A stretch of 43,705 bases of DNA from an uncultured Parabacteroides sp. (GTDB lineage: Bacteria > Bacteroidota > Bacteroidia > Bacteroidales > Tannerellaceae), in assembly GCF_947855115.1 (NCBI RefSeq), contig NZ_CANTZW010000035.1:1-43705 (forward strand). The letters run 5' to 3'. Shown piece by piece: positions 16,422-24,509 of the stretch. Every line of letters begins with the position of its first letter. Within the stretch, counting starts at the first letter, position 1. Position numbers and translations under genes: made by a program. The notes below the pieces were generated by a model, which saw only the letters and a program-made list of their open reading frames with translations, was not told the DNA's origin and searched no databases.

Positions 16422-17702
16422 TTAATCCACTTTTCGTTTAAAAAACCATAATTCGTTAAATGTATAATTCACCGTAAACCGGAAATACTGCTCATCGATC
16501 ATCGTCCGTAACTCCGGACGAATTTTCACGTATTCGAATGATAGGTTAACTAATGAACGGTTATCAATCAATGGAAATCCAAAACCTACACTCGCCCCGT
16601 ACTCATTATAACCATGTCCCTTATAACCATTCTCCTCGGAACGGCTTACTCGCAGGTATGAATTGCTATAATGGAAACCGGCACGATATCTGACTCGCCC
16701 TAAATAATTACGATCCTCATAACGAGGAATAAACTCGACACCCGCCGCTACACGTGTACGATTCTTAAATAAGCCTTTCTCATTATCGAAATAAGCATTC
16801 GCCCAGTCTTCATACAAAAAATCGGCTGCTAATGTCAATCGGTTCTCTTTCACATAAGAGATACCCGCTCCATAAGAGTTTGGCATATCAAACCGATAAT
16901 TGTTTATCGTATCATTTCTCGTATATCCGGATACGGACATAGAACCAACAGTCTGAATATCATAAACTGTCGTATTCAACTTTTTGCCGGGAGAGTAAAC
17001 GAACCCTACCGTGACATGCTCCGTCTTACTCAAAGGATGCGTATACTGAATACCAAAATCTAACTTTAAATCACGAATCTCATAACGTTGGTTTCTATAC
17101 ACATCGTCCGCGCCTGTAGAGCTAGGGAAAATCAAGTTTCGGGAGTGTGTTATATTTCCAAACAAAAATCCGGCGTTCATACCTATAGAAAGACGCTTCT
17201 TCCAAATATCATACGAAAGCCCTAAATAGACATCGCTTAAACCTCCTTCACCACTAAAACTCTCAGCCCAACTCAAACCATTTTCGGTGCGACTCTCACC
17301 GAAATCATATCCCACATATGAGTAAGGCAATAAGCCAAGACTCATCGCCAGACGCCGGGTAATCGGGAATTGCATAGCGACATATTCCACATTCCCATTC
17401 ATCTGTCGTTGCTTGTTCGTACCGTCATAGAACCAAGACACTTGACCGGACGCACCAAAATCAAAAAGAAATGTCAACGAATCCATGCAACTATAAGATG
17501 CGGGATTTAAAGGGTTTATCTGTTTGGAGGACCTTAATCCATAACCAACTCCACCCATTGCCCTCCCGGCACCAAAAGATCGATCTGCCAGCTCTCCATA
17601 TCCAAATCGCGTATAAGGCGAGTTCGTGTTATTTTGAGCCCACAACGGCAACTGTGTGAAGATAAGAAAACCTATTATTACTACCTTATTAATTTTCAAC
17701 AT
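16422..17702 (-). CDS. Predicted outer-membrane beta-barrel protein
   Basis: The 426-residue protein has a signal peptide (cleavage after PLWAQ, about residue 23) and alternating aromatic beta strands down to the end, which finishes with strands such as FRFTVNYTFNELWFF. The first mature residues, SPYTRFGYGELADRS, are a signature I recall for a Bacteroidetes outer-membrane family, possibly distantly like FadL or porin-type barrels. No function is known to me. It overlaps the end of coaX by 14 bases, so the two are translationally linked. The following 84-base gap precedes the TPR gene. Confidence 0.82.
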   Translation of the reverse strand: MLKINKVVIIGFLIFTQLPLWAQNNTNSPYTRFGYGELADRSFGAGRAMGGVGYGLRSSKQINPLNPASYSCMDSLTFLFDFGASGQVSWFYDGTNKQRQMNGNVEYVAMQFPITRRLAMSLGLLPYSYVGYDFGESRTENGLSWAESFSGEGGLSDVYLGLSYDIWKKRLSIGMNAGFLFGNITHSRNLIFPSSTGADDVYRNQRYEIRDLKLDFGIQYTHPLSKTEHVTVGFVYSPGKKLNTTVYDIQTVGSMSVSGYTRNDTINNYRFDMPNSYGAGISYVKENRLTLAADFLYEDWANAYFDNEKGLFKNRTRVAAGVEFIPRYEDRNYLGRVRYRAGFHYSNSYLRVSRSEENGYKGHGYNEYGASVGFGFPLIDNRSLVNLSFEYVKIRPELRTMIDEQYFRFTVNYTFNELWFFKRKVD

Positions 17703-18417
17703 TATACTCTAAGATTCTGTTTAATCCTGTCAACACTAAATTAATGTCTGCAAAGATGGAGTTTTTTAGCCGTCTTTCAAAATAAAACGAATGACCGCCC
17801 GTTAAAAAAACCAAAAGATCCGGATATTTTGCTCTTAACTCGTCAATATATCCGTCCATCTCGTAAACAATCCCATTCACCACGCCCGCTTGGATAGCCG
17901 TTTCCGTACTTGTTCCGATAAGCGGTACATCATCCTCTTCCGTTACCAAAGGTAGCTTCTTCGTAAAACGGTTCAATGCCTGGAAACGCGTTGTCATCCC
18001 CGGTGAGATATTCCCCCCCAAAAAGATCCCCGGTGCCTTTACCACCTCGTACGTAATAGCGGTCCCAGCATCGATAACCAACAAGTTTTTCCCCGGCTGC
18101 AAATAATTCGCTCCCACAACAGCGGCCAAACGGTCTTTACCCAGGGTTTCCGGTGTCTCGTATTTCACCTCAATCGGCAGCGCTACATGCTCATCCAGAA
18201 AGACAAAACGCTTAAGCTTACTTTTTAAATAAGCGATCAACTCATTGTCTGTATCTATTACCGTAGATAAAATTCCTTGCGTAAAAGCGTACTTCTCAAA
18301 AAGAGCAGCAACCACAGATACTCCGAATTGCTTGTATACAAAAGAAGCCTCTATACGCCCATTTTTATATACAGCGACCTTTGATGATGTGTTTCCTTGT
18401 TCTATAATAAGATTCAC
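17689..18417 (-). CDS. coaX: Type III pantothenate kinase
   Basis: The 242-residue enzyme phosphorylates pantothenate, the first step of coenzyme A synthesis. It has the ASKHA-type phosphate loop EQGNTSSKVAVY at the start, GKDRLAAVVGAN in the middle, and the second nucleotide motif LLVIDAGTAITYEV followed by GGNISPGM. The open frame extends 33 codons upstream, but the extension is a phenylalanine-rich segment unlike the family. A GTG at 18417 puts the first strand (NLIIEQGNT) at residue 2, as in homologues, and gives the usual length. It heads the envelope operon. Confidence 0.93.
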   Translation of the reverse strand: MNLIIEQGNTSSKVAVYKNGRIEASFVYKQFGVSVVAALFEKYAFTQGILSTVIDTDNELIAYLKSKLKRFVFLDEHVALPIEVKYETPETLGKDRLAAVVGANYLQPGKNLLVIDAGTAITYEVVKAPGIFLGGNISPGMTTRFQALNRFTKKLPLVTEEDDVPLIGTSTETAIQAGVVNGIVYEMDGYIDELRAKYPDLLVFLTGGHSFYFERRLKNSIFADINLVLTGLNRILEYNVEN

Positions 18418-18553
18418 TTTTCTGATATTTTCCGCAAAGAAAAACAAAAATGATGAAATAACACGCAAAAACATCATATAACCTCTAAAATTCTTCTTGA
18501 ACAAAAGGGTTCGCATCTCTGTTTGAAGAAAAATCTAAATAAAAAAACAAATT

Positions 18554-19600
18554 ATGAATTACGGAATTAGTGTCTTGTTCAGGGCAATTCCACTATTAAT
18601 GGCCCTCTTTTGTTTCGGTTATGGATTTTTTATCTTTAACTATGGAGTAGACTCCGGCAGATTTGTCGCCGGACCTGTCGTATTCTCTCTTGGCTTTATC
18701 TGCATAGCTTTATTCGCGACGGCAGCAACTATCATTCGCCAAATCATCCATACTTATAATAATGTAGCCAAATTCGCCTTGCCTATCCTTGGATATCTCT
18801 CGGCCGCCATCGTATTCCTGGGTGGTTTCATCTTATTACTGTCTTCGCCAGCGCCGGCAGACTTTGTCGCAGGCCATGTAATTTGCGGAGTAGGCCTCAT
18901 AACCGCATGCGTAGCGACAACGGCTACCGCATCTACCCGATTCACGTTAATACAAACAAACGCACAAAGTGACAACTCCGACATACCAGACAAAGCGTTT
19001 AATTTCGGACAAGGATTATTCTTGATTCTCGTCGCATCGCTTATATCCATACTCGCATGGATTTGGGCTTACCGATTGTTGATACATAGCGATGAGCATA
19101 CTCAATATTTCGTAGCCGGACACGTAATGGCCGGATTAGCCTGTATTTGCAGCAGCTTAATCGCATTGGTAGCCACGATCGCCCGACAAATAAGAAACAC
19201 ATATTCTCGTTTGGAGAAAAAACTATGGCACCGTTTTGTCATTTTAATGGGCTCCATCTGCCTGATATGGGGAATCTTTGTTCTAAAAGACAATGATCCC
19301 GCTAATGCCTCTTCCGGATATATTATGATCGGCTTAGGACTGGTATGTTATAGCATCTCCAGCAAAGTGATCTTGCTATCTAAAATATGGAGGCAAGAAT
19401 TCAAGCTTGCCAACCGGATCCCATTGATTCCCATATTTACAGCGTTATTCTGCCTTTTCTTGTCTGCCTTCCTTTTTGAGATGGCAACAGAACATAGTTA
19501 TTATGCCGTACCTGCCCGAGTATTGGCCGGATTGGGAGCGATTTGTTTCACATTGTTTTCTATCGTCAGCATACTTGAAAGCGGAACTTCTTCCAAATAA
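18554..19600 (+). CDS. yhiM: YhiM-family (DUF2776) multi-pass membrane protein
   Basis: The 348-residue inner-membrane protein has about ten membrane helices and matches E. coli YhiM, as I recall its sequence, along its whole length (for example ANRIPLIPIFTALFCLFL and GLGAICFTLFSIVSILE). YhiM has been linked to acid survival in E. coli; the biochemical function is unknown. The protein is built from five repeats of about 66-80 residues, each with an FVAG-like turn followed by a helix (residues 37, 104, 187, 253 and 318). It is divergent from coaX, with no clear TAnnTTTG element, and has no co-directional partner. It could have moved between phyla, which needs a tree. Confidence 0.88.
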   Translation: MNYGISVLFRAIPLLMALFCFGYGFFIFNYGVDSGRFVAGPVVFSLGFICIALFATAATIIRQIIHTYNNVAKFALPILGYLSAAIVFLGGFILLLSSPAPADFVAGHVICGVGLITACVATTATASTRFTLIQTNAQSDNSDIPDKAFNFGQGLFLILVASLISILAWIWAYRLLIHSDEHTQYFVAGHVMAGLACICSSLIALVATIARQIRNTYSRLEKKLWHRFVILMGSICLIWGIFVLKDNDPANASSGYIMIGLGLVCYSISSKVILLSKIWRQEFKLANRIPLIPIFTALFCLFLSAFLFEMATEHSYYAVPARVLAGLGAICFTLFSIVSILESGTSSK

Positions 19601-19789
19601 AAAAATAGATTCATTGTGGAGAAAAAACATTTTCTTCATGGAGAAACTATTTTTTCCCTATGATGAAAAAAACGATATCTTCAGACGAACCATTCGCCAT
19701 GAAATCATAAAACATTTTTTAACACCACTAGAAGATCTAGGTTTTCAGTTCTTTAAGTACAAATATCATACCGAAAAAGATAAAAGCAC
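19601..19789. other. AT-rich intergenic stretch, no feature seen
   Basis: Between the yhiM-like stop and the SRP RNA promoter the sequence is AT-rich. An open frame here runs through the promoter and into the SRP RNA gene, so I do not accept it as coding. No terminator is evident after the yhiM-like gene. Confidence 0.5.
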
Positions 19790-19819
19790 TTGCAAAGTAA
19801 AAAATAATATCTACTTTTG
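19790..19819 (+). promoter_or_regulatory. Consensus Bacteroidetes promoter for the SRP RNA
   Basis: A -33 TTG at 19790-19792 and a -7 TACTTTTG at 19812-19819 are separated by 19 bases, the expected spacing. The predicted start falls at about 19825, exactly at the first paired base of the SRP RNA. Confidence 0.85.
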
Positions 19820-19824
19820 CACCC

Positions 19825-19920
19825 GGGTAAGTCCTACACGGCATGCTCCCTCGGAATCCCCCAGGGCTTGACCGCAGCAAGGGTACTTGGTTGTAGCGGC
19901 GCGATGTAGTAAGCTTACCC
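19825..19920 (+). ncRNA. ffs: Bacterial small SRP RNA (4.5S RNA)
   Basis: The roughly 96-base RNA closes with GGGTAAG (19825-19831) paired to CTTACCC (19914-19920), next to CTACA/TGTAG. The apex carries the SRP54-binding symmetric loop: CAGG on the 5' side and AGCAAGGGTA on the 3' side. It binds the Ffh protein and forms the signal recognition particle for co-translational targeting. The ten bases between AGG and AGCAA are GCTTGACCGC, so the capping loop is TGAC or TTGACC instead of the usual GGAA. It sits five bases before tRNA-Thr, so the two are likely cotranscribed. Confidence 0.88.
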
Positions 19921-19924
19921 ACTT

Positions 19925-19998
19925 GCCTCTTTAGCTCAGTTGGCCAGAGCACGTGATTTGTAATCTCGGGGTCGTTGGTTCGAATCCGACAAGAGGCT
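19925..19998 (+). tRNA. tRNA-Thr (TGT)
   Basis: The 74-base cloverleaf pairs GCCTCTT (19925-19931) with AAGAGGC (19991-19997). The anticodon loop TTTGTAA gives TGT, reading ACA threonine codons. CCA is not encoded. It follows the SRP RNA with a four-base gap and is closed by its own terminator. Confidence 0.96.
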
Positions 19999-20020
19999 CA
20001 AACAAAATCATCTTAAATAA

Positions 20021-20049
20021 AGGAAGCTTATACGTAGGCTTCCTTTTTG
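20021..20049 (+). terminator. Terminator after SRP RNA and tRNA-Thr
   Basis: AGGAAGC (20021-20027) pairs with GCTTCCT, followed by five T. It ends the RNA transcript before the DUF4199 operon promoter. Confidence 0.85.
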
Positions 20050-20068
20050 TATTTTATACATAATATAG

Positions 20069-20098
20069 TTGTGCATTTATATTAATGTATTAACTTTG
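20069..20098 (+). promoter_or_regulatory. Consensus Bacteroidetes promoter for the DUF4199 operon
   Basis: TTG at 20069-20071 and TAACTTTG at 20091-20098 are spaced by 19 bases. The ATG is 28 bases downstream of the -7 element. Confidence 0.8.
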
Positions 20099-20125
20099 CT
20101 GATAAGAATTTAAAATAGCAGCATC

Positions 20126-20656
20126 ATGGAAGAGAATAAGAATTTACTTTTAAAAGGCGCTATGACTTATGGTTTGGCCATGGGGATATATTGGGTAGTG
20201 AAATATATCTTTTTCATCTTCAGCGTTTCAATCCCCTCCTTGAGCCTTGTCTATTGGCTGTTGACATTAGCCGTTCCCTTCATAGCCTACTACATGACAA
20301 AAAGATACCGACAAGATATAGGTGGAAGGATCAGTTTCTTCCACGCATGGAGATTCGGCACGATGTTATACTTCTTCGCCGCATTGATTGTCTCACTTGA
20401 ATACTTTGTCTTTTATCAGTTCATCGCCCCGCCTGATTTCGTGGCAAACGCAATCGGGCAATTAACGACTGTTTTAAAAGACAACCAAGTTAACTCGGAG
20501 GTAATTGACTCGCTCAGCAAGATTCGTATCTCACCAATCCATATGGCTATACAAGGAATATTCAATAACGTATTTTACGGCATCATACTTTCTATACCAG
20601 TAGCGGCTTTTTTATGCAGGAACAACTCGACCGATTCCATCATCGAAAACCGCTAA
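20126..20656 (+). CDS. DUF4199-type membrane protein
   Basis: The 176-residue protein has four probable membrane helices, near residues 9-30, 36-56, 73-95 and 145-165. A conserved-looking motif, ISFFHAWRFG, lies between helices two and three. This matches what I recall of DUF4199, a Bacteroidetes family commonly encoded directly before a glycosyltransferase of the type found here. No function is known. It is the first gene of a plus-strand operon and is 21 bases from the glycosyltransferase, suggesting that the two act together at the membrane. Confidence 0.83.
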   Translation: MEENKNLLLKGAMTYGLAMGIYWVVKYIFFIFSVSIPSLSLVYWLLTLAVPFIAYYMTKRYRQDIGGRISFFHAWRFGTMLYFFAALIVSLEYFVFYQFIAPPDFVANAIGQLTTVLKDNQVNSEVIDSLSKIRISPIHMAIQGIFNNVFYGIILSIPVAAFLCRNNSTDSIIENR

Positions 20657-20677
20657 AAAGTTAAATACAGACAAATA

Positions 20678-21628
20678 ATGGACATATCAGTTGTTATCCC
20701 GTTGTATAACGAAGCCGAATCTTTACCCGAGTTATTCTCGTGGATAGAGCGGGTGATGAAAGAACATAATTATACCTACGAAGTAATCTTCGTGAATGAT
20801 GGTAGTACAGACAATTCTTGGGAAGTGATCGAAGGATTGAAACAACGCTCTCCACACGTCCGGGGAATTAAGTTCCGTCGTAATTACGGTAAGTCGCCAG
20901 GATTGCATTGCGGATTCCAGCGAGCTAATGGTGATGTAGTCATTACCATGGATGCCGACCTGCAAGATAGCCCAGATGAGATACCCGAACTTTACCGGAT
21001 GATCACCGAAGATGGGTATGATCTGGTATCCGGATGGAAAAAGAAAAGATATGACCCGCTTTCCAAGACGATTCCCACGAAACTATTCAACGCTACGGCT
21101 CGCAAATTCTCGGGAATAAAAAATTTACACGATTTCAATTGCGGATTGAAAGCATACAAAAATGTTGTCATTAAAAATATAGAGGTGTATAATGATATGC
21201 ATCGTTATATACCCTATTTAGCCAAGATCGCCGGATTCCATAAGATTGGTGAAAAAGTGGTGAAGCACCAAGCTCGCAAATATGGAACAACCAAGTTCGG
21301 GCTGGATCGTTTCGTGAACGGTTATCTTGACTTGATTACGCTTTGGTTTACTTCCAAATTCGGAAAGAAGCCAATGCATTTCTTCGGTTTATGGGGAAGC
21401 ATAATGTTTTTTATCGGTTTTATCGCCTTGGTAATTGTGCTAAGCATGAAGTTGATCTCAATATACTCAGGAGATTTAAGGCCCTTGGTTACTAGTTCCC
21501 CTTATTTCTATATATCATTGACAGCGATGATTTTGGGAACCCAGATGTTTTTAGCTGGATTTATCGGGGAGTTGATTTCCCGTAATTCCCCCAATCGTAA
21601 TAATTATAAAATAGAAAGTGAGATATGA
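20678..21628 (+). CDS. Family 2 glycosyltransferase, polyprenyl-phosphate type
   Basis: The 316-residue protein has a GT-A domain (residues 1-220) with ISVVIPLYNEAESLPELF at the start, VNDGSTDNSW, and the metal-binding DAD in TMDADLQDSPDEIPEL. Two C-terminal membrane helices (about 232-256 and 270-295) place it at the inner membrane. This layout is that of GtrB/DPM1-like enzymes, which transfer a sugar from a nucleotide donor to polyprenyl phosphate. The sugar is not predictable. It follows DUF4199 and overlaps the nitroreductase gene by four bases (ATGA). Confidence 0.9.
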   Translation: MDISVVIPLYNEAESLPELFSWIERVMKEHNYTYEVIFVNDGSTDNSWEVIEGLKQRSPHVRGIKFRRNYGKSPGLHCGFQRANGDVVITMDADLQDSPDEIPELYRMITEDGYDLVSGWKKKRYDPLSKTIPTKLFNATARKFSGIKNLHDFNCGLKAYKNVVIKNIEVYNDMHRYIPYLAKIAGFHKIGEKVVKHQARKYGTTKFGLDRFVNGYLDLITLWFTSKFGKKPMHFFGLWGSIMFFIGFIALVIVLSMKLISIYSGDLRPLVTSSPYFYISLTAMILGTQMFLAGFIGELISRNSPNRNNYKIESEI

Positions 21629-22146
21629 GTTTCTTGGAATTAGTAAGAAAACGTTGTTCTATCCGCAAATATACCCAAACGCCGGTAGAACAAGAAAAGA
21701 TTGATTATATCTTAGAAGCGGCTCGTTTATCCCCTTCGGCTGTAAATTATCAACCTTGGTATTTTGTGTTAGTCCAAGATTTGGAAGGAAAAGCTAAATT
21801 ACAGGAGTGCTATCCCCGGGAATGGTTCAAACAAGCCCCTTATTACCTGATTATTTGTGGAGACCATGAGCAATCTTGGAAACGGGGAGACCACAAGGAT
21901 CACATGGATATTGATGCCGCTATCGCCACGGAACATATTTGTCTGGCCGCCGCAGAGCAAGGCCTAGGAACTTGCTGGGTTTGCAATTTCGATACGGAAC
22001 TTTGCCGGAAACACTTCAATATACCGGAAACGATCGAGCCTGTCGCATTGATACCGTTCGGTTACCCCTCAGATCCTATGTTGTTCGACGAGACGCCTAA
22101 GAAACGTAAGTCCATAGAAGAAATTATTAAATGGGAATCATTTTAG
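21625..22146 (+). CDS. Nitroreductase family protein
   Basis: The 173-residue flavoprotein has the family pattern: RKRCSIRKYTQTPVEQEKID at the start, AARLSPSAVNYQPWYFV, and a second half with EHICLAAAEQGLGTCWVC. It probably binds FMN and uses NAD(P)H; the substrate is not evident. Its start codon overlaps the glycosyltransferase stop, and mntP follows one base after its stop, so all are one operon. A second family member is encoded at 27.8-28.4 kb, but the two differ enough not to look like a recent duplication. Confidence 0.9.
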   Translation: MSFLELVRKRCSIRKYTQTPVEQEKIDYILEAARLSPSAVNYQPWYFVLVQDLEGKAKLQECYPREWFKQAPYYLIICGDHEQSWKRGDHKDHMDIDAAIATEHICLAAAEQGLGTCWVCNFDTELCRKHFNIPETIEPVALIPFGYPSDPMLFDETPKKRKSIEEIIKWESF

Positions 22147-22147
22147 T

Positions 22148-22714
22148 ATGCTATACATTGAAGTTCTGCTACTAGCGATAGGCTTGTCCATGGATAGTCT
22201 GGCAGTATCAGTTACCGGCGGTGTAGTTCTCAAGAACAACTGTACCGCCGGTAATATTATTAAGATAGCGGGTGTACTCGGCATATTCCAGGCCGGAATG
22301 ACCGTGATCGGTTATACAATGGGATTAGGATTTGAAAAATACATTTGTGCTTTCGATCACTGGATCGCTTTTACCCTTTTGCTTTATTTAGGTGGAAAAA
22401 TGATATACGATAGTGCTAAGGAAGAGGAAGAAGACGGGAAATTTGATCCTTTATGTAATCGCACATTATGCGGATTGGGAATAGCGACAAGTATCGACGC
22501 CCTCGCTGTAGGAATATCTCTAGCGATCCTGAAATCTCCGCTCTTGTTACAAGCCTCGACAATCGGAGTCGTCACATTTGTAATCTCGGCTTTCGGTGTC
22601 TACTTTGGTAACAGGTTTGGCAAGAGAATCGACCTGAAGCTGGATCTTATCGGAGGCTTGATCTTAATAGGTATCGGCATAAAGATTTTGATAGAGCATC
22701 TATTTTTCAGTTAA
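22148..22714 (+). CDS. mntP: Manganese efflux pump MntP
   Basis: The 188-residue inner-membrane protein has six helices arranged as two inverted halves. The halves carry GLSMDSLAVSVTGG (about 13-26) and ATSIDALAVGISLA (about 113-126), with the key aspartates of the family. It exports excess manganese(II). It is the last gene of the DUF4199 operon, one base after the nitroreductase stop. I see no yybP-ykoY manganese riboswitch, as expected for a gene buried in an operon. Confidence 0.95.
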   Translation: MLYIEVLLLAIGLSMDSLAVSVTGGVVLKNNCTAGNIIKIAGVLGIFQAGMTVIGYTMGLGFEKYICAFDHWIAFTLLLYLGGKMIYDSAKEEEEDGKFDPLCNRTLCGLGIATSIDALAVGISLAILKSPLLLQASTIGVVTFVISAFGVYFGNRFGKRIDLKLDLIGGLILIGIGIKILIEHLFFS

Positions 22715-22759
22715 AGGATTATCTTGATTAAATGAATAACCTTGTATTAACGAATAAAC

Positions 22760-24484
22760 ATGAAAAGCCAGCAATTACGAAAACTAGCGCCAGAGCTGGA
22801 CTCACTCCGGCTAGGCAGCGGTTGGAAAATCGAGGAATTAAGCAAACCGCAAATCATTGTAGAAAGTAGTTACGGACATAGTCATCCGGGAAGTGCCCAT
22901 TTGAATAAATTGGTAGACGAGGCCGGAATCGGTATAAAGGAAAAAGAAGGGCGTGCCGCAAATTACTTCGTTACCGACATCTGCGATGGAGAGGCACAAG
23001 GACACGATGGAATGAACTTCTCACTAGTCTCCCGAGAGATCATGGCAGCAATGATGGAAATCCATATAAAAGCAACTCCTTTCGACGCGGGTGTTTTTAT
23101 AGCCAGTTGCGACAAATCCGTACCTGCTCACTTGATGGCGATAGCCCGGCTAGACATGCCTGCGATATTCATGCCTGGTGGTATCATGAAAGCCGGGCCT
23201 AATCTACTCACGCTAGAACAAATCGGTACCTATAGCGCACAATACGAGCGAAAAGAAATAACAGAAGAGCAATTCATGGTTTATAAGCGTGACGCATGTC
23301 CGGATTGTGGAGCTTGTTCTTTTATGGGTACTGCCTCTACAATGCAAGTAATGGCCGAAGCCCTAGGTATCGCTTTGCCAGGCTCTGCTTTGATACCCAC
23401 GCATTTATCCGAACTAAAAAATATGGCCCGTAAAGCCGGAGAACGTGCGTTAGGACTGGCAGAAGAGGAGTTAAAACCCTCCGATATCATGACAATCCAA
23501 GCGTTTGAGAATGCGATCATGGTACATGCCGCCATAGCGGGTTCAAGCAACAGCTTACTTCACCTTCCGGCTATCGCCCATGAACTAGGAATCCAGTTAC
23601 CGCCAGATTTGTTCGACAAGATACATCGTAAAATCCCTTACCTTCTGAACATACGCCCCAGTGGTTTTTGGCCCGGCGAATATTTCTGGTATGCGGGAGG
23701 TGTACCAGCGATCATGGAAGAAATCAAGGAATTTCTCCATCTTGATGTCAAGACGGTTACCGGAAAAACATTAGAAGAAAACCTAAAAGAATTGAAAATT
23801 AACGGTTTCTATGAGAATTGCCATAAATATCTTCCGAACCTAGGAGTAAAGGTTAGCGATATTATCAAGCCACTTCACACACCCATCAAGCCACAAGGAG
23901 CCATCGCTATATTAAAAGGAAACCTTGCGCCTGAGGGGGCAGTAGTGAAACACTCGGCGATCTCACCCCGTTTGATGCAAGTAACCTTGAAAGCCAGGGT
24001 ATTCGATTGTGAGGAAAACGCTATTGAAGCTGTATTACAAAAGAGAATCCATCCGGGAGAAGCGGTATTTATCCGTTATGAAGGACCCAAAGGAAGCGGT
24101 ATGCCGGAAATGTTTTATACGACCGAAGCGATTGCTTCCGATCCCGAGTTGGTAGAGACCATCGCATTGATCACCGATGGCCGCTTTTCCGGGGCAACCC
24201 GAGGCCCGGCTATCGGACATGTATCCCCGGAAGCCTCTGAAGGAGGGCCAATCGCCTTGGTTGAAAATGAAGATTTGATCCGTATCGATATTCCCGCGAG
24301 AAGATTAGACATAATCGGTATCCATGGTGTTGAGAAAAGCGTAGAAGAGATAAATAAGATACTTTCTGAAAGACGTGAGCATTGGATAAAACCAGAGTCC
24401 AAACACACAAAAGGAATTCTTGATATTTATACACATAATAGCGTCTCTCCCATGAGAGGGGCATATATGGAATTTTTTATGTAA
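22760..24484 (+). CDS. IlvD/Edd-family dehydratase, substrate uncertain
   Basis: The 574-residue protein has the family layout: TDICDGEAQGHDGM (72-85), SCDKSVPAHLMAIARLDMPA (116-135), CGACSFMGTASTMQVMAEAL (183-202) and the C-terminal LITDGRFSGATRGPAIGHVS. Members dehydrate dihydroxy acids or sugar acids using an iron-sulfur cluster and a divalent metal. Cys117 and Cys186 match two cluster ligands, but the first ligand position of classical IlvD (PCNxHL) is PGSAHL here, with Gly44. CDGxxQGxxGM is closer to aldonate dehydratases such as YjhG. No branched-chain amino-acid gene is nearby. I favour a sugar-acid dehydratase over IlvD itself. Confidence 0.85.
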   Translation: MKSQQLRKLAPELDSLRLGSGWKIEELSKPQIIVESSYGHSHPGSAHLNKLVDEAGIGIKEKEGRAANYFVTDICDGEAQGHDGMNFSLVSREIMAAMMEIHIKATPFDAGVFIASCDKSVPAHLMAIARLDMPAIFMPGGIMKAGPNLLTLEQIGTYSAQYERKEITEEQFMVYKRDACPDCGACSFMGTASTMQVMAEALGIALPGSALIPTHLSELKNMARKAGERALGLAEEELKPSDIMTIQAFENAIMVHAAIAGSSNSLLHLPAIAHELGIQLPPDLFDKIHRKIPYLLNIRPSGFWPGEYFWYAGGVPAIMEEIKEFLHLDVKTVTGKTLEENLKELKINGFYENCHKYLPNLGVKVSDIIKPLHTPIKPQGAIAILKGNLAPEGAVVKHSAISPRLMQVTLKARVFDCEENAIEAVLQKRIHPGEAVFIRYEGPKGSGMPEMFYTTEAIASDPELVETIALITDGRFSGATRGPAIGHVSPEASEGGPIALVENEDLIRIDIPARRLDIIGIHGVEKSVEEINKILSERREHWIKPESKHTKGILDIYTHNSVSPMRGAYMEFFM

Positions 24485-24509
24485 GTTCGCGACATAAATC
24501 TCCATAAAG

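Noticed and set aside
18418..18516. N-terminal extension of coaX to an upstream ATG.
   Set aside because: The extra 33 residues are phenylalanine-rich and unlike the family; a GTG places the conserved first strand at the start.
19639..19871. An open plus-strand frame of about 77 codons after the yhiM-like gene.
   Set aside because: It runs through the SRP RNA promoter and into the SRP RNA itself, and has no recognisable domain.
19921..19998. The tRNA as an integration site for a mobile element.
   Set aside because: There is no integrase and no repeat of the tRNA 3' end in the window.
22148..22714. A manganese riboswitch before mntP.
   Set aside because: The upstream gene ends one base before the mntP start, leaving no room, and no leader structure is visible.
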